37,245 nucleotides of DNA from a virus, in IMG/VR virus record IMGVR_UViG_3300050821_013262, positions 1-37,245 of that record; one strand, given 5' to 3'. Positions 1-8,133 of this stretch are shown in pieces. Made by a program: the position numbers and the translations under genes. Numbering within the stretch: the stretch's first letter is position 1; every line of letters starts with the position of its first letter. Below the pieces are notes generated by a model, which had not been told where the DNA came from, searched no databases, and saw nothing but the letters and a program-made list of their open reading frames with translations.

Positions 1-20
1 CCTTGGCTCTACGGTTACCT
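1..20. repeat. Left copy of 20-bp terminal direct repeat
   Basis: These 20 bases are identical to the last 20 bases of the window (37226-37245). Merging the two copies restores an open coat protein frame, so the repeat is most simply an assembly overlap from a circular or circularly permuted genome of 37,225 bp rather than a biological repeat. Confidence 0.9.
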
Positions 21-1180
21 TCGATTTGCCCCCAAGATTTACAACAACAGCTGGTCTTGTAGCCTCATTCGAGCCTGCTGTTCAACGTGTATTGCAACTG
101 GTTGCTGACCAAAGTAATAACACATCATTCGCCGTTACCTCTCAACAACGTATCTTCAATTTGGAAAAAGGTGAAGAAGATTATATGCGTGTGTTTGGTA
201 AATCAGCTATTGCTGAACTTGCCAACCTTGTTGAAACCAACATTGCATTGAACTGGGCATCAGCAGTTGTGAGCCAGGTTGATGGAACACAAAATACTTT
301 CTCAGGCCCTTATCGTTTCTTTGGAAACGGCGTGACCGCATTAACCAGCTATCAACAGCTGGCAACCGCTGTTATGTTCTTCAAGAACTATGGTTCTGTT
401 GCTGAAGGCATGAAGATTTATCTGCCTGATACTGTAATTCCTGCAATTGTAGGCTCTGGTCTTAATCAATTCGCACCAAAACGAAATGATGACATCGCCA
501 TGAGTTGGGAAGTAGGTGATTTTGGAACTCCCTTAGTTCATTACTATCAGTCAAACTTGCTGCCCATCCATGTATCTGGTGATACAGGCGTTAACGCACA
601 AACTTTAACTGTTATTAGCACTAATGACCCAACCGGTCAAAATGTTACTCAGATTACTGTTTCAGGGGCTACTGCTTCTGATACCAACGCAGTATTTGCT
701 GGTGACATGTTCCAGTTTGCTGACGGTGTTTCTGGACAGCCAAATATGCGTTACCTGACGTTTATTGGTCATTCACCAAGTGCTAACCCTGTGCAATTCA
801 GAGCGATATCTAATGCGGCTGCCAATGCTTCCGGTAACGTAACTATTACGATTACTCCTGCGTTGAACTGGGCTGGTGGTGCAAACCAGAATCTTAACAA
901 TCCAATTGTTAATGGCATGCAATTGCTGACTTTCCCATCCCATCGTTGCGGTGGAATATTGGGCGGAGAAGCGTTGTTTATGGCTATGCCTCAGTTGCCT
1001 GAACAAAGTCCGTATGACACAGCAAACGAATACGATCCAGAAACTGGCGCGTCTTTACGTTTAACTTACGGTTCATTATTCGGACAAAACCAGACAGGTA
1101 TGATTTATGACGAAGTACATGGTTCAGTTATTGTTCCTGAGTACTCCATGCGCATGATGATCCCATTGTCACAAGGCTAA
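1..1180 (+). CDS. Major coat protein, P22 gp5-like (3' part)
   Basis: This is the C-terminal part of the P22-like major capsid protein that builds the icosahedral head. The frame is open from base 2. Joining base 37225 to base 1 continues the frame from the ATG at 37089, giving about 438 residues, close to the 430 of P22 coat. The first ATG inside the window (base 26) is internal and not the true start. The junction region (ANLGSTVTFDLPPRFTTT) and the later QRIFNLEKGEEDYM and AELANLVETNIA segments resemble P22-type coat proteins. The gene follows a scaffold-like gene (36300-37043) and precedes virion accessory genes, the normal head order. The family call rests on remembered pattern and gene order, not on a search. 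Confidence 0.88.
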   Translation, partial: LGSTVTFDLPPRFTTTAGLVASFEPAVQRVLQLVADQSNNTSFAVTSQQRIFNLEKGEEDYMRVFGKSAIAELANLVETNIALNWASAVVSQVDGTQNTFSGPYRFFGNGVTALTSYQQLATAVMFFKNYGSVAEGMKIYLPDTVIPAIVGSGLNQFAPKRNDDIAMSWEVGDFGTPLVHYYQSNLLPIHVSGDTGVNAQTLTVISTNDPTGQNVTQITVSGATASDTNAVFAGDMFQFADGVSGQPNMRYLTFIGHSPSANPVQFRAISNAAANASGNVTITITPALNWAGGANQNLNNPIVNGMQLLTFPSHRCGGILGGEALFMAMPQLPEQSPYDTANEYDPETGASLRLTYGSLFGQNQTGMIYDEVHGSVIVPEYSMRMMIPLSQG

Positions 1181-1230
1181 TACGGCAGCCCGTGAAAGCG
1201 GGCTTAATCTCATTTCATGAGGGTTATAAA

Positions 1231-2088
1231 ATGGCTATTCCACAAATACAAAACGATCCAATTTATTCATTGCCCCATTTATATATTAGTGGCATGCAGT
1301 GCTCTGTTGCCTCTACCACTATCATGGCAATTGCCCCGGGCGCTTGCAGGGACTCAACCAACAATATTGATATCGAGGTTGGATTTCCTAACTTGCAAGG
1401 CAATACATTTCCTGTAGTTCAATTTCAAAATTACCAGCCTGCTTTGCTTGTTAGCTCTGCTGTGAATGGTATTAATGGACTCGATACGGGAACAATTGCA
1501 GCCAGCACCCAATATGCAATATTTATTATTGCTGACTCAAGGGGATATAACCCAACAGGCGGATTACTGAGCTTAACTTCCAATGCTTATCCTACATTAC
1601 CTTTAGGTTATGATTCTTACCGTCTGATTGGATTTATTGAAACCGATGGATCCTCGCATTTTGTGTATGCAACTCACAAACCGCAAAATATGGCTGGTTC
1701 CTTAACGTTTTACAATCAACCAGCTACATCAGTTCTTTCAGGAGGAACTGCAACTACTTTCACAGCCATTGATTTGACTACTAACTCAGCGGTTCCAACA
1801 ACGACACTTCCTAACGTTATTGTATGGTTGCTGGTTGTTTTTATTCCTGCTGCTGCCGGTGATGTTGTGGAGTTCAGACCTACTGGAAGCACAGCTACTT
1901 CTAATGTGGTTACCATAACAGGTATTACTGCTGGAGTTGCTCAGAGTCAATATGTTGAGGTAATAGCAGGTGTTGGTTCATCAAAACCTGAAATTGATTA
2001 TCTGGTTACTTCCTCAAGTGATTCAGTTTCTGTTTCAGTTGCTGCATGGACTGGTGTATCAAATACCGCATATCCTGCCCTGGTATGA
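1231..2088 (+). CDS. Virion accessory protein A (tandem paralogue 1)
   Basis: A 285-residue protein starting at the ATG at 1231 after GAGGGTTATAAA; an in-frame ATG at 1192 has a poorer context. It is a clear paralogue of the next gene, with the same length and shared blocks: QNxPIYxLPxLYIxG near the N-terminus, VNGxNGLDxGT, IADSRGYNP, GYDSxRLIGF, HKPQNM and VAAWTGVSxTAYPALV at the end. The NGLDTGT, YDSYRLIGF and SVLSGGTATTF segments recall domains common in phage tail-fibre and decoration proteins. Its place directly after coat and before the gp4-like gene suggests a head decoration, head fibre or connector-proximal protein. The exact role is inferred. Confidence 0.75.
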   Translation: MAIPQIQNDPIYSLPHLYISGMQCSVASTTIMAIAPGACRDSTNNIDIEVGFPNLQGNTFPVVQFQNYQPALLVSSAVNGINGLDTGTIAASTQYAIFIIADSRGYNPTGGLLSLTSNAYPTLPLGYDSYRLIGFIETDGSSHFVYATHKPQNMAGSLTFYNQPATSVLSGGTATTFTAIDLTTNSAVPTTTLPNVIVWLLVVFIPAAAGDVVEFRPTGSTATSNVVTITGITAGVAQSQYVEVIAGVGSSKPEIDYLVTSSSDSVSVSVAAWTGVSNTAYPALV

Positions 2089-2106
2089 TGTGATTAAGGA
2101 ATAATT

Positions 2107-2964
2107 GTGGCAACACCACAAGTACAGAACAATCCGATATATCCATTGCCCTATTTGTACATTCAGGGACTAAATATATCCTATGCTTCTCCTACTTTAC
2201 TGGCCATAGCTCCAGGGTGTTGCCGTGATTCAACGAATAGCATTGATATTGTTTATGGTTTTCAGGGATTGCAGGGAAATACAATACCATCCCCTTTATA
2301 CAAGGGTTATACAGCACCCTTAATTATTAATTCTCAGGTCAATGGGGTTAATGGATTAGATATAGGCACGCTTGTGTCCAGTACGATATATGGCGTGTAT
2401 ATGATAGCTGATTCGAGAGGATATAATCCGGTTGCAGGGTTATTATCACACCTTGCTCAAATAACTCCCATTATGCCAAATGGATATGACAGTTTACGAT
2501 TAATAGGGTTTGTAGATCCCGCTACAGGCCCTGTTTTCGACTACTCCGTTCATAAACCGCAAAACATGAAAAACGCTCTCACATTTTATAATATTAGGCC
2601 TATTAATGTGCTAATGAATGGAAATGTAACAGGCGGCTCTACCGTAGATTTATCAGTAAATGGCGCTGTTCCAACCACTTCCCTACTATGCATACTGGTT
2701 TGGTTTTATGTAATTTATACGCCTGCAAAGAAAGGTAACCGCCTGTTTTTCAGGTATACAAGTTCTAATGGGGATAATCAAAATAATGCAACGATTATCG
2801 GTCAACAAGATGGAATTGCTCAAACACAATATATATCGGCTTTTGCTACTGCAACAACGGTACCACTAATAGATTATTTTATATTTTCAAGCGCCGATAC
2901 CGTTTCCTTGTATGTTGCAGCCTGGACAGGTGTATCGCCAACGGCTTATCCGGCTTTGGTATAA
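2107..2964 (+). CDS. Virion accessory protein B (tandem paralogue 2)
   Basis: A 285-residue protein starting with GTG at 2107 after TTAAGGAATAATT. It aligns end to end with the preceding protein without obvious gaps at the conserved blocks (NGLDIGT, IADSRGYNP, GYDSLRLIGFV, HKPQNM, AAWTGVSPTAYPALV), so the pair arose by tandem duplication. The central part and the 200-250 region have diverged most. The same candidate roles apply as for its neighbour. A pair could form a hetero-oligomer or give two binding specificities; this is inference. Confidence 0.75.
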   Translation: MATPQVQNNPIYPLPYLYIQGLNISYASPTLLAIAPGCCRDSTNSIDIVYGFQGLQGNTIPSPLYKGYTAPLIINSQVNGVNGLDIGTLVSSTIYGVYMIADSRGYNPVAGLLSHLAQITPIMPNGYDSLRLIGFVDPATGPVFDYSVHKPQNMKNALTFYNIRPINVLMNGNVTGGSTVDLSVNGAVPTTSLLCILVWFYVIYTPAKKGNRLFFRYTSSNGDNQNNATIIGQQDGIAQTQYISAFATATTVPLIDYFIFSSADTVSLYVAAWTGVSPTAYPALV

Positions 2965-2976
2965 AGGGAGATAATT

Positions 2977-3726
2977 ATGCCGTATACAGCCCAACAGCTA
3001 ATTACCCGCTCCTGGTTTTTATCCGGAATTGTAGCGCGTAATCTGCAAACCCCAACCGGTGATCAGATTAACGATGGCCTACAGATGCTTAATGATTTAC
3101 TCAATTTCAAACAGATTGAAGTAGACCTTATTCCCTATTACACCTACATACAAATGCCATTGATTGCTAATCAGGAATCCTATTTCCTTCCCTATGTTGC
3201 GCTTGTTGAGTCAGCTACTTTTAACATAGGAACAGTAAGATATCCCATGGACATGACATCCAGGAGGCGTTATTTTGGATCTTCCCGGGTAGATAATATT
3301 GCATCATTACCTTTTAACTGGACATTTCAGAGAAGTGAAGGAGGAGGTTACTTAAGCGTCTACTTCCTTCCTGAATCGAATTATCCTTTAAAGATGATAG
3401 TTAAGATATTTCTGGTTGACGTCACATTGCAGACAGATTTAACCAATGTTAGCATGACGGTTCCGTATGCCTTTATTAACGCGAGTAATCAAGGTTATGA
3501 TACGAGTTATATAGAATACCTTCGATACGCTCTCGCTAAATACATGGCTTCGGAGTATGGAATAGTATTTAATCCCGAATCGGAGAAAATATTGCAATCT
3601 TACCAAAGAAAATTAATGTATATGGAGCCACCAGACCTGAGCATGATAAAGACCAGTGTGCTGACACAGTCAACGGGAATTAACTACGGAGATGTCAATA
3701 TCGGAAAGGGTTATAGGCCTAATTAA
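2977..3726 (+). CDS. Tail accessory factor, P22 gp4-like
   Basis: A 249-residue protein with a good site (AAAGGGAGATAATT before ATG). The N-terminal helix pattern (TAQQLITRSWFLSG, then DQINDGLQMLNDLLNF) and a C-terminal helix with YLRYALAKYMASEYGI match the layout of the P22 gp4 family, which binds the portal ring after packaging and starts tail assembly. P22 gp4 is about 166 residues; this protein carries an extra middle section of roughly 80 residues. It is the last gene of the rightward head operon. It ends 20 bp from the end of the opposing operon, so the transcripts converge here. Confidence 0.7.
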   Translation: MPYTAQQLITRSWFLSGIVARNLQTPTGDQINDGLQMLNDLLNFKQIEVDLIPYYTYIQMPLIANQESYFLPYVALVESATFNIGTVRYPMDMTSRRRYFGSSRVDNIASLPFNWTFQRSEGGGYLSVYFLPESNYPLKMIVKIFLVDVTLQTDLTNVSMTVPYAFINASNQGYDTSYIEYLRYALAKYMASEYGIVFNPESEKILQSYQRKLMYMEPPDLSMIKTSVLTQSTGINYGDVNIGKGYRPN

Positions 3727-3746
3727 TAACATCAGTGAAATCCTTA

Positions 3747-3917
3747 TTAATCCTTGCGATTAATTGGCTCCTGGCCCGAAAGAATGCGTTCTATCTCATC
3801 AACAGCAGTCATATAACCGCAGTCCCATTCCAGAATACCATTGTTTTTTTTGGCTTTATTTGTTTGACATTCCTTTACGTATTCAACCCATTGCTTTATT
3901 TTTTCTATTTCAGTCAT
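3747..3917 (-). CDS. Small acidic hypothetical protein
   Basis: A 56-residue protein beginning MTEIEKIKQW. A longer frame exists, but the ATG at 3917 lies two bases past the stop of the preceding gene, which suggests coupled translation, since no clear ribosome binding site precedes it. It has no recognised domain. The segment DCGYMTAVDEIERIL looks helical. It is the last gene of the short leftward operon headed by the replication-type protein at 4676. Confidence 0.5.
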   Translation of the reverse strand: MTEIEKIKQWVEYVKECQTNKAKKNNGILEWDCGYMTAVDEIERILSGQEPINRKD

Positions 3918-3919
3918 AA

Positions 3920-4144
3920 TCAAAACCAATGAAATCCATGAGTCATGATTGCAAATGTAGCACTTAATCCGGGAATAATCACGCCCAATAGCCATTTAAA
4001 ATTAGAATCAATTTTAGCATCTATTCTATCAAGTTTTGATTCTATTCTATCCATTCTGCTATCTAATCTATTCAAAGTTTGATGAAATGCATCATTCTTT
4101 TGTTCAAGTAACATAATGCGCACTTCAGTTATTATCTTTTTCAT
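3920..4144 (-). CDS. Coiled-coil plus C-terminal membrane anchor protein
   Basis: A 74-residue protein starting at the ATG at 4144, after AAGGAAAAAA. Residues 16-48 form a heptad-like coiled coil (LDSRMDRIESKLDRIDAKID). A single hydrophobic segment follows (WLLGVIIPGLSATFAIM), then a short tail. This coiled-coil then membrane layout is seen in XhlA-like haemolysin or holin-associated proteins and other small phage membrane proteins. A lysis accessory role is possible, but the gene sits with a replication-type gene far from the lysozyme. It overlaps the upstream gene by 20 bp. Confidence 0.6.
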   Translation of the reverse strand: MKKIITEVRIMLLEQKNDAFHQTLNRLDSRMDRIESKLDRIDAKIDSNFKWLLGVIIPGLSATFAIMTHGFHWF

Positions 4145-4676
4145 TTTTTTCCTTATCCAAGTATGGCTGAAGATGTTTGAACTCGGCAGATAATGCAAAA
4201 TTATTTTTCAGGCAATGTTTTATTTCAGCTTGTTCCTGGTGGGTTAAATAAGAAAAAGAAAGATTCTCCTTAGTAGAAGTATTAGTAGAAGTATTAGTAT
4301 CTCGGCCACTGTGGCCGAGGTCAATGTCACTTTTGGCCGAGGTCTTTGCAGATTTGGCCGAGGTGTTCGATTTGGAATCAGCCACCATGGCCGTGGTGTA
4401 GAATAATAAACCAAGTGAAAATCTCCTTGCATATGATTTACCCATTCGATTAATGAATCCCCACGATTCAAGATCATCTAGTCTTCTTCTTAGGGTTCTA
4501 ATTGGTATTCGACATTCTTCCGATAATGCTTCATCTGAATATGTGCATTTGGATTTATCTTTAAGTATTTTATAAAGCGCTCGCATAATATCTCTATGCT
4601 CTGACTTTGTTTCTGGATGCTTTAAAATGATATGCGGGATTTGATCATACGGAACATTTGTTTTTATATTAGCCAT
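4125..4676 (-). CDS. Winged-helix replication-type protein with internal iterons
   Basis: A 183-residue protein. Residues about 25-80 form a winged helix-turn-helix (YSDEALSEECRIPIRTLRRRLDDLESWGFINR), the type found at the N-terminus of phage and plasmid initiators (HTH_36-like). A low-complexity Ser/Thr/Lys linker (about 105-145) is encoded by DNA containing three perfect TGGCCGAGGT repeats and a fourth variant. This is the same plan as lambda gene O, where origin iterons lie inside the initiator gene. The C-terminus is charged. It is preceded by a structured leader and a micro-ORF. A plain transcription factor is the alternative. No helicase or loader is recognisable beside it. Confidence 0.6.
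   Translation of the reverse strand: MANIKTNVPYDQIPHIILKHPETKSEHRDIMRALYKILKDKSKCTYSDEALSEECRIPIRTLRRRLDDLESWGFINRMGKSYARRFSLGLLFYTTAMVADSKSNTSAKSAKTSAKSDIDLGHSGRDTNTSTNTSTKENLSFSYLTHQEQAEIKHCLKNNFALSAEFKHLQPYLDKEKNEKDNN
4312..4397. repeat. Intragenic iterons, TGGCCGAGGT x3 plus one variant
   Basis: TGGCCGAGGT occurs at 4312-4321, 4334-4343 and 4355-4364, with starts 22 and 21 bp apart, about two helical turns. TGGCCGTGGT follows at 4388-4397. The first copy is also half of the inverted repeat CTCGGCCA-CTG-TGGCCGAG at 4301-4319. Spacing in helical register argues for protein binding on one face of the DNA, as at an iteron origin. A short TTAGTAGAAGTA tandem repeat lies just beside it. Confidence 0.6.
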
Positions 4677-4716
4677 TTGTTATACTTACCCCGTAGTCAT
4701 GTAGTGCGTGAATTTG

Positions 4717-4752
4717 AAAGCCGGTAGGGCGCCAACCCTTTGACCCGGCTTT
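4717..4752 (-). promoter_or_regulatory. Leader hairpin upstream of the replication-type gene
   Basis: AAAGCCGG (4717-4724) pairs perfectly with CCGGCTTT (4745-4752). An inner AGGG/CCCT pair (4726-4729 with 4736-4739) extends the fold. On the leftward transcript it lies between the terminator at 4786-4812 and the gene at 4676. CCGGCTTT is also present at 4805-4812, so the distal arm can pair with either copy. Confidence 0.5.
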
Positions 4753-4785
4753 TGCTTTTCTGCATGATAGCATTTATCGCAGACG

Positions 4786-4812
4786 AAAAAAAACCGGAAC
4801 TCGTCCGGCTTT
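4786..4812 (-). terminator. Intrinsic terminator between micro-ORF and rep-type gene
   Basis: On the minus strand GCCGGA and TCCGGT form a stem around a five-base CGAGT loop, followed at once by eight T residues. It lies 25 bp past the stop of the micro-ORF at 4837-4914 and before the gene at 4676, so it could end or attenuate leftward transcription. Confidence 0.7.
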
Positions 4813-4836
4813 ATAAAAGTCTACATCCTAATTTCA

Positions 4837-4914
4837 TCATCGTAATAACACGGCATATATCAAAATATATAACACGGTTCCATAAATAGCGCCTATAAAT
4901 AAATCTTTCATCAT
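4837..4914 (-). CDS. 25-residue single-pass membrane micro-protein
   Basis: ATGATG follows a strong AAGGGGAA site. The frame encodes a very hydrophobic peptide (MMKDLFIGAIYGTVLYILIY, then AVLLR) with one membrane span and a basic end. It is the first reading frame behind the promoter at 4942-4970 and ends 25 bp before a terminator hairpin. It may be a functional membrane micro-protein, a leader peptide for attenuation, or both. Either is inference; the ribosome binding site and hydrophobic pattern are directly visible. Confidence 0.5.
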   Translation of the reverse strand: MMKDLFIGAIYGTVLYILIYAVLLR

Positions 4915-4941
4915 TTCCCCTTATTAATTATAATGAAAATC

Positions 4942-4970
4942 ATACTATAGTAATACTAATTATGTGTCAA
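4942..4970 (-). promoter_or_regulatory. Leftward promoter with ACTATAGTAATACTA operator
   Basis: On the minus strand TTGACA (4970-4965), a 17-base spacer and TAGTAT (4947-4942) make a near-consensus sigma-70 promoter. The -35 overlaps the stop of the 683-residue ejection gene. ACTATAGTAATACTA (4944-4958), with the palindromic core TAGTAATACTA, overlaps the -10 and spacer. The same 15 bases occur in the same phase at 26458-26472. Confidence 0.7.
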
Positions 4971-7018
4971 TCTTTCATGAGATAACGTCGTAAAGCTTCT
5001 TCAACCCCCAAGGTTGTCAATCCGCCTATAGCCCTATTGGTAATCTTTGATTTAGTCTCTTCTTTCTTTTTAATAGCTTCCTTCAACGCGTCTTCTTTGG
5101 ACTTATAATTTTCTTTCGCGCTTGCGGTTAAGTTTCCTTCTTTTCGCAATTTATCATGTAATTCCTGCATCCGTTTAAGGTCTGATTGCAATTTAGGTAT
5201 TTCATTGGTTACCTTATGGATTGATTCCATTTGCTGAGCATGTTCCAGATTGCTATGAGCGGTCTTCTGATGCTCCATAAGCCGAGATATCTCAGGATTT
5301 GCTTTCAGGTATGGATCAAGTAGTTTATTGGGCTCCATGAGCTTCCCTGGAGATTTTGCAAATGATTTACCCAGGACAAGGCGTGATAATTCAGGATGTG
5401 AATGAATCAAATCGTTAAGGATCTCATTACCTTTTGTAGTTCCGCTTAATGCTTCAATTAAATCACCCTTATATTTTCCATGTTTTAACATTTGTTGGTA
5501 AATAGGGTTTTCATTGAGCGGTGCTACATGAGTGGCGTATATATGATTAATTTTTCTTAACTTGGTCATAACGTCTGGTGGAAAATGTTTTTCCATTAAA
5601 TTTTCCATGGATGCCATTTGTTTCTTTATTGCATCTGCTTCAGTGATATATTTATCTGGATCCAGAGTACCGTATTTAAAAGCTTGCGAGCGCGTCTTGC
5701 CCTCGATACGTGAAAGTGTTCTATAAGAATTTAAAAAAGCTGCCCCGCTAACGTTTTCACCAGGTTTTGTATGAAATGCTTTTATTTCATTCTCTAACTT
5801 TTCACGTGCTTTATCGGTCAAGTAACGACTTTTTAAAACAGGCGAATCCATTAAAGATTTCTGAAGCGCTTTAGTATCAACCGTTCCAGGTAGTTCAATA
5901 TTCCTGCCTGCCACTTGTTCTGTAAGATCGTTAAACTTGCTTCCTACTATCTTTCTAAAGCCTCCTTCACGTCTTAATTTTGTAAATCCGGTTTTTTCAT
6001 CAACATAGGGGACTTTCTTACCTTCTATAGAATCTACTATATGATTAGAAAGTTTTTGTATATGGGCCTCACCTTCTCCTAAATGCTCCGCCATTGCCTT
6101 ATGAACATTTTCTATATTGTGCTTTGCTTCAGGTACTGTTTGTTCTCCAGGTAACATTTTTTCTTCAGGTAATTTATTTTCTTTTAAAAGGTTGGCTTCT
6201 TTTAACGAATTTTCTTTATCGGCCATTTTAAGCAACATAGACTCAGGGTCTCTGGCACCAAATTCATGCGAGGCAACTCTTTCAACACCTTTCAACTCGG
6301 ATTCCTGACCTAACAAATGTTTTAATGCCTGCTCTAATTCAGGTTCGTGAGCACCAACATTTCTCGATGAAATATATTTTCCAATTCCTTGCAAGGCCGA
6401 AGGAATAAGACCAGCCACACCACCAACAACAGCACCCTGAGGCCTGTTTTCTTCATTGGATGCATAACCGGTTGCTGCACCTGATGCGATTCCTGCAAGT
6501 GCTTTCTGCAATGCTGTATTGCCAATTTGAGCGCCTTTAGCTCCTCCAATTGCAGGAATTAACATCGGTAAAACATTTTCCATTATCGTCTCACCAGCAG
6601 CCTCTGACGCTGACGCAGGATTATGATGTTTGGTTAATTCAGGATGAGGAATTCTTACATGAGGGAAATGTATTCCCATCTGCTCGAATAAAGAAGGCAT
6701 AAGTTTATTGCCAACAGCTTCGCCTGCTTCCATTCCCACATTACCCATGGAAGCAAGAACATCACCAACACCCTGAGCGCCACCACGTAATGCACCTTTA
6801 GTGTAATTTCCCTGCTGTTTAAGTAGATTGCCAATCATGGATTGAAGATCAGCCGGTTGCTGGGAAGCTTGTTGTGGCATTGGTTCTTGTGGAGAAGGCT
6901 GCTCTTCCTGCATTTCAGGTTGCATAGATTCTTGCGATTCAGGAAATAAATTAGTCCCAGAGCTTTCTGCTTCAGGAAATAAATTCATTGGTGCTTTTGT
7001 ATTTTTTGCAGTTTTCAT
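4967..7018 (-). CDS. Ejection (internal virion) protein, 683 residues
   Basis: A large protein fitting the third, longest ejection-protein position of P22-like phages (P22 gp16 is 609 residues). The N-terminus is rich in Pro, Gln and Glu. Residues about 140-215 hold Gly/Ala-rich hydrophobic helices (LPMLIPAIGGAKGAQIG; GAVVGGVAGLIPSALQGIG) suited to membrane insertion. The C-terminal third is coiled coil. Such proteins are packaged in the head and leave with the DNA to form a conduit across the cell envelope. The start overlaps the preceding stop by four bases (ATGA). The assignment rests on order, size and composition. A virion-associated protein of another type is the main alternative. Confidence 0.65.
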   Translation of the reverse strand: MKTAKNTKAPMNLFPEAESSGTNLFPESQESMQPEMQEEQPSPQEPMPQQASQQPADLQSMIGNLLKQQGNYTKGALRGGAQGVGDVLASMGNVGMEAGEAVGNKLMPSLFEQMGIHFPHVRIPHPELTKHHNPASASEAAGETIMENVLPMLIPAIGGAKGAQIGNTALQKALAGIASGAATGYASNEENRPQGAVVGGVAGLIPSALQGIGKYISSRNVGAHEPELEQALKHLLGQESELKGVERVASHEFGARDPESMLLKMADKENSLKEANLLKENKLPEEKMLPGEQTVPEAKHNIENVHKAMAEHLGEGEAHIQKLSNHIVDSIEGKKVPYVDEKTGFTKLRREGGFRKIVGSKFNDLTEQVAGRNIELPGTVDTKALQKSLMDSPVLKSRYLTDKAREKLENEIKAFHTKPGENVSGAAFLNSYRTLSRIEGKTRSQAFKYGTLDPDKYITEADAIKKQMASMENLMEKHFPPDVMTKLRKINHIYATHVAPLNENPIYQQMLKHGKYKGDLIEALSGTTKGNEILNDLIHSHPELSRLVLGKSFAKSPGKLMEPNKLLDPYLKANPEISRLMEHQKTAHSNLEHAQQMESIHKVTNEIPKLQSDLKRMQELHDKLRKEGNLTASAKENYKSKEDALKEAIKKKEETKSKITNRAIGGLTTLGVEEALRRYLMKD

Positions 7019-8133
7019 CTGTTTCTATTCGCTATCCAGTCCCTGAATTCAGCAGCATTTTTTATGCCAACCTTTTGGGCTTCCATAACAATTTCTGGTG
7101 TTGTGTTAAACAATTTAGCGGTATGCTGTATATCTTTTGAAACTTGACCGACATTCTCTGTTACATTTTTCTGCATATTACCCTGTGCTTCAGGATTAAC
7201 CTCTATACCTGAAGCCAAAGCTTTATTGTAATTCTTAATCCTTCCCTCGATGAAAGGCCACGCTTGCTTTAATCTTGCTGCAACAGCCTCTTCAGATTCT
7301 CCTGGATGTACTGAAAATATAGAATCAATCAAATGGGGATTAAGACCTATAGATTGCAATCCTGGTTGCATCTGAGCCTTTAATGATATCATTTTGGCTT
7401 TTGCTTCAGCTGGGCCTCTACCACCCATGAACTGGGAAGCAATCTTGCCCAAAGGGCCTAATTTCTCTATACCTCCAGCAATCTCGGAAATATTTGTTTT
7501 TATTTTTCCAGTACCAGCAAATTGTGACGCCAATTTAGAATATTCATCAAATGTCTTCTTTAATCCTTTGGTCTGTAACAGAGCATTTTCACCCTGACTT
7601 ACAACACCTGACCCAGGCGTCTGAATAATGTTACCTTCGGCATCTCTATGAGCTTTTCCACCTGTATAGCCAGACTCAGTGAAAGGCTGAGTAATTTTCC
7701 CGCCCAAACCATGGGGAACTAATCCACCTTCCGGCCCACTTTGTTGAGGTTGGGGCATATTTGTTGCTTGACCCTGAGCAGAGGCATTACCTTGCTGACC
7801 ACCATGAAACATAGAGGCAATCTTATCCATGATGCCACCACCACCCTGAGCCTGACCACCGGGAATACCTTGACCTTGTCCCTGATTCTGAATCATCTGC
7901 GAAATATAATTCATTATTTGTTCGCGTTGTTTAGAATCCAGTCCTTCTGCTATAGGACTAATAGCAATCTGTGCAAGTGGCCCTAATTGCTTTGACAAAA
8001 TATCGGCTTCATGATGCCTTGTAGCATATTGCGCTTTCGTCATTTCCTGATATTTTCGCAAAGCATCCTGCAATATACCGCCGCCCATCTGTTGTGGAGT
8101 AAGAATTGGATATTGACCACCTGATGAAAACAT
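7015..8133 (-). CDS. Ejection (internal virion) protein, 372 residues
   Basis: A Gln/Gly-rich protein with low-complexity linkers around residues 80-135 and a helical C-terminal half (KAKMISLKAQMQPGLQSIGL; EEAVAARLKQAWPFIEGRI). Its position between a gp7-like and a gp16-like gene matches the gp20 slot of P22-type ejection cassettes (P22 gp20 is 471 residues). It is probably carried inside the capsid and released into the periplasm with the DNA. It is co-translated with the downstream gene through a four-base overlap. No enzymatic motif was seen. Confidence 0.6.
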   Translation of the reverse strand: MFSSGGQYPILTPQQMGGGILQDALRKYQEMTKAQYATRHHEADILSKQLGPLAQIAISPIAEGLDSKQREQIMNYISQMIQNQGQGQGIPGGQAQGGGGIMDKIASMFHGGQQGNASAQGQATNMPQPQQSGPEGGLVPHGLGGKITQPFTESGYTGGKAHRDAEGNIIQTPGSGVVSQGENALLQTKGLKKTFDEYSKLASQFAGTGKIKTNISEIAGGIEKLGPLGKIASQFMGGRGPAEAKAKMISLKAQMQPGLQSIGLNPHLIDSIFSVHPGESEEAVAARLKQAWPFIEGRIKNYNKALASGIEVNPEAQGNMQKNVTENVGQVSKDIQHTAKLFNTTPEIVMEAQKVGIKNAAEFRDWIANRNR

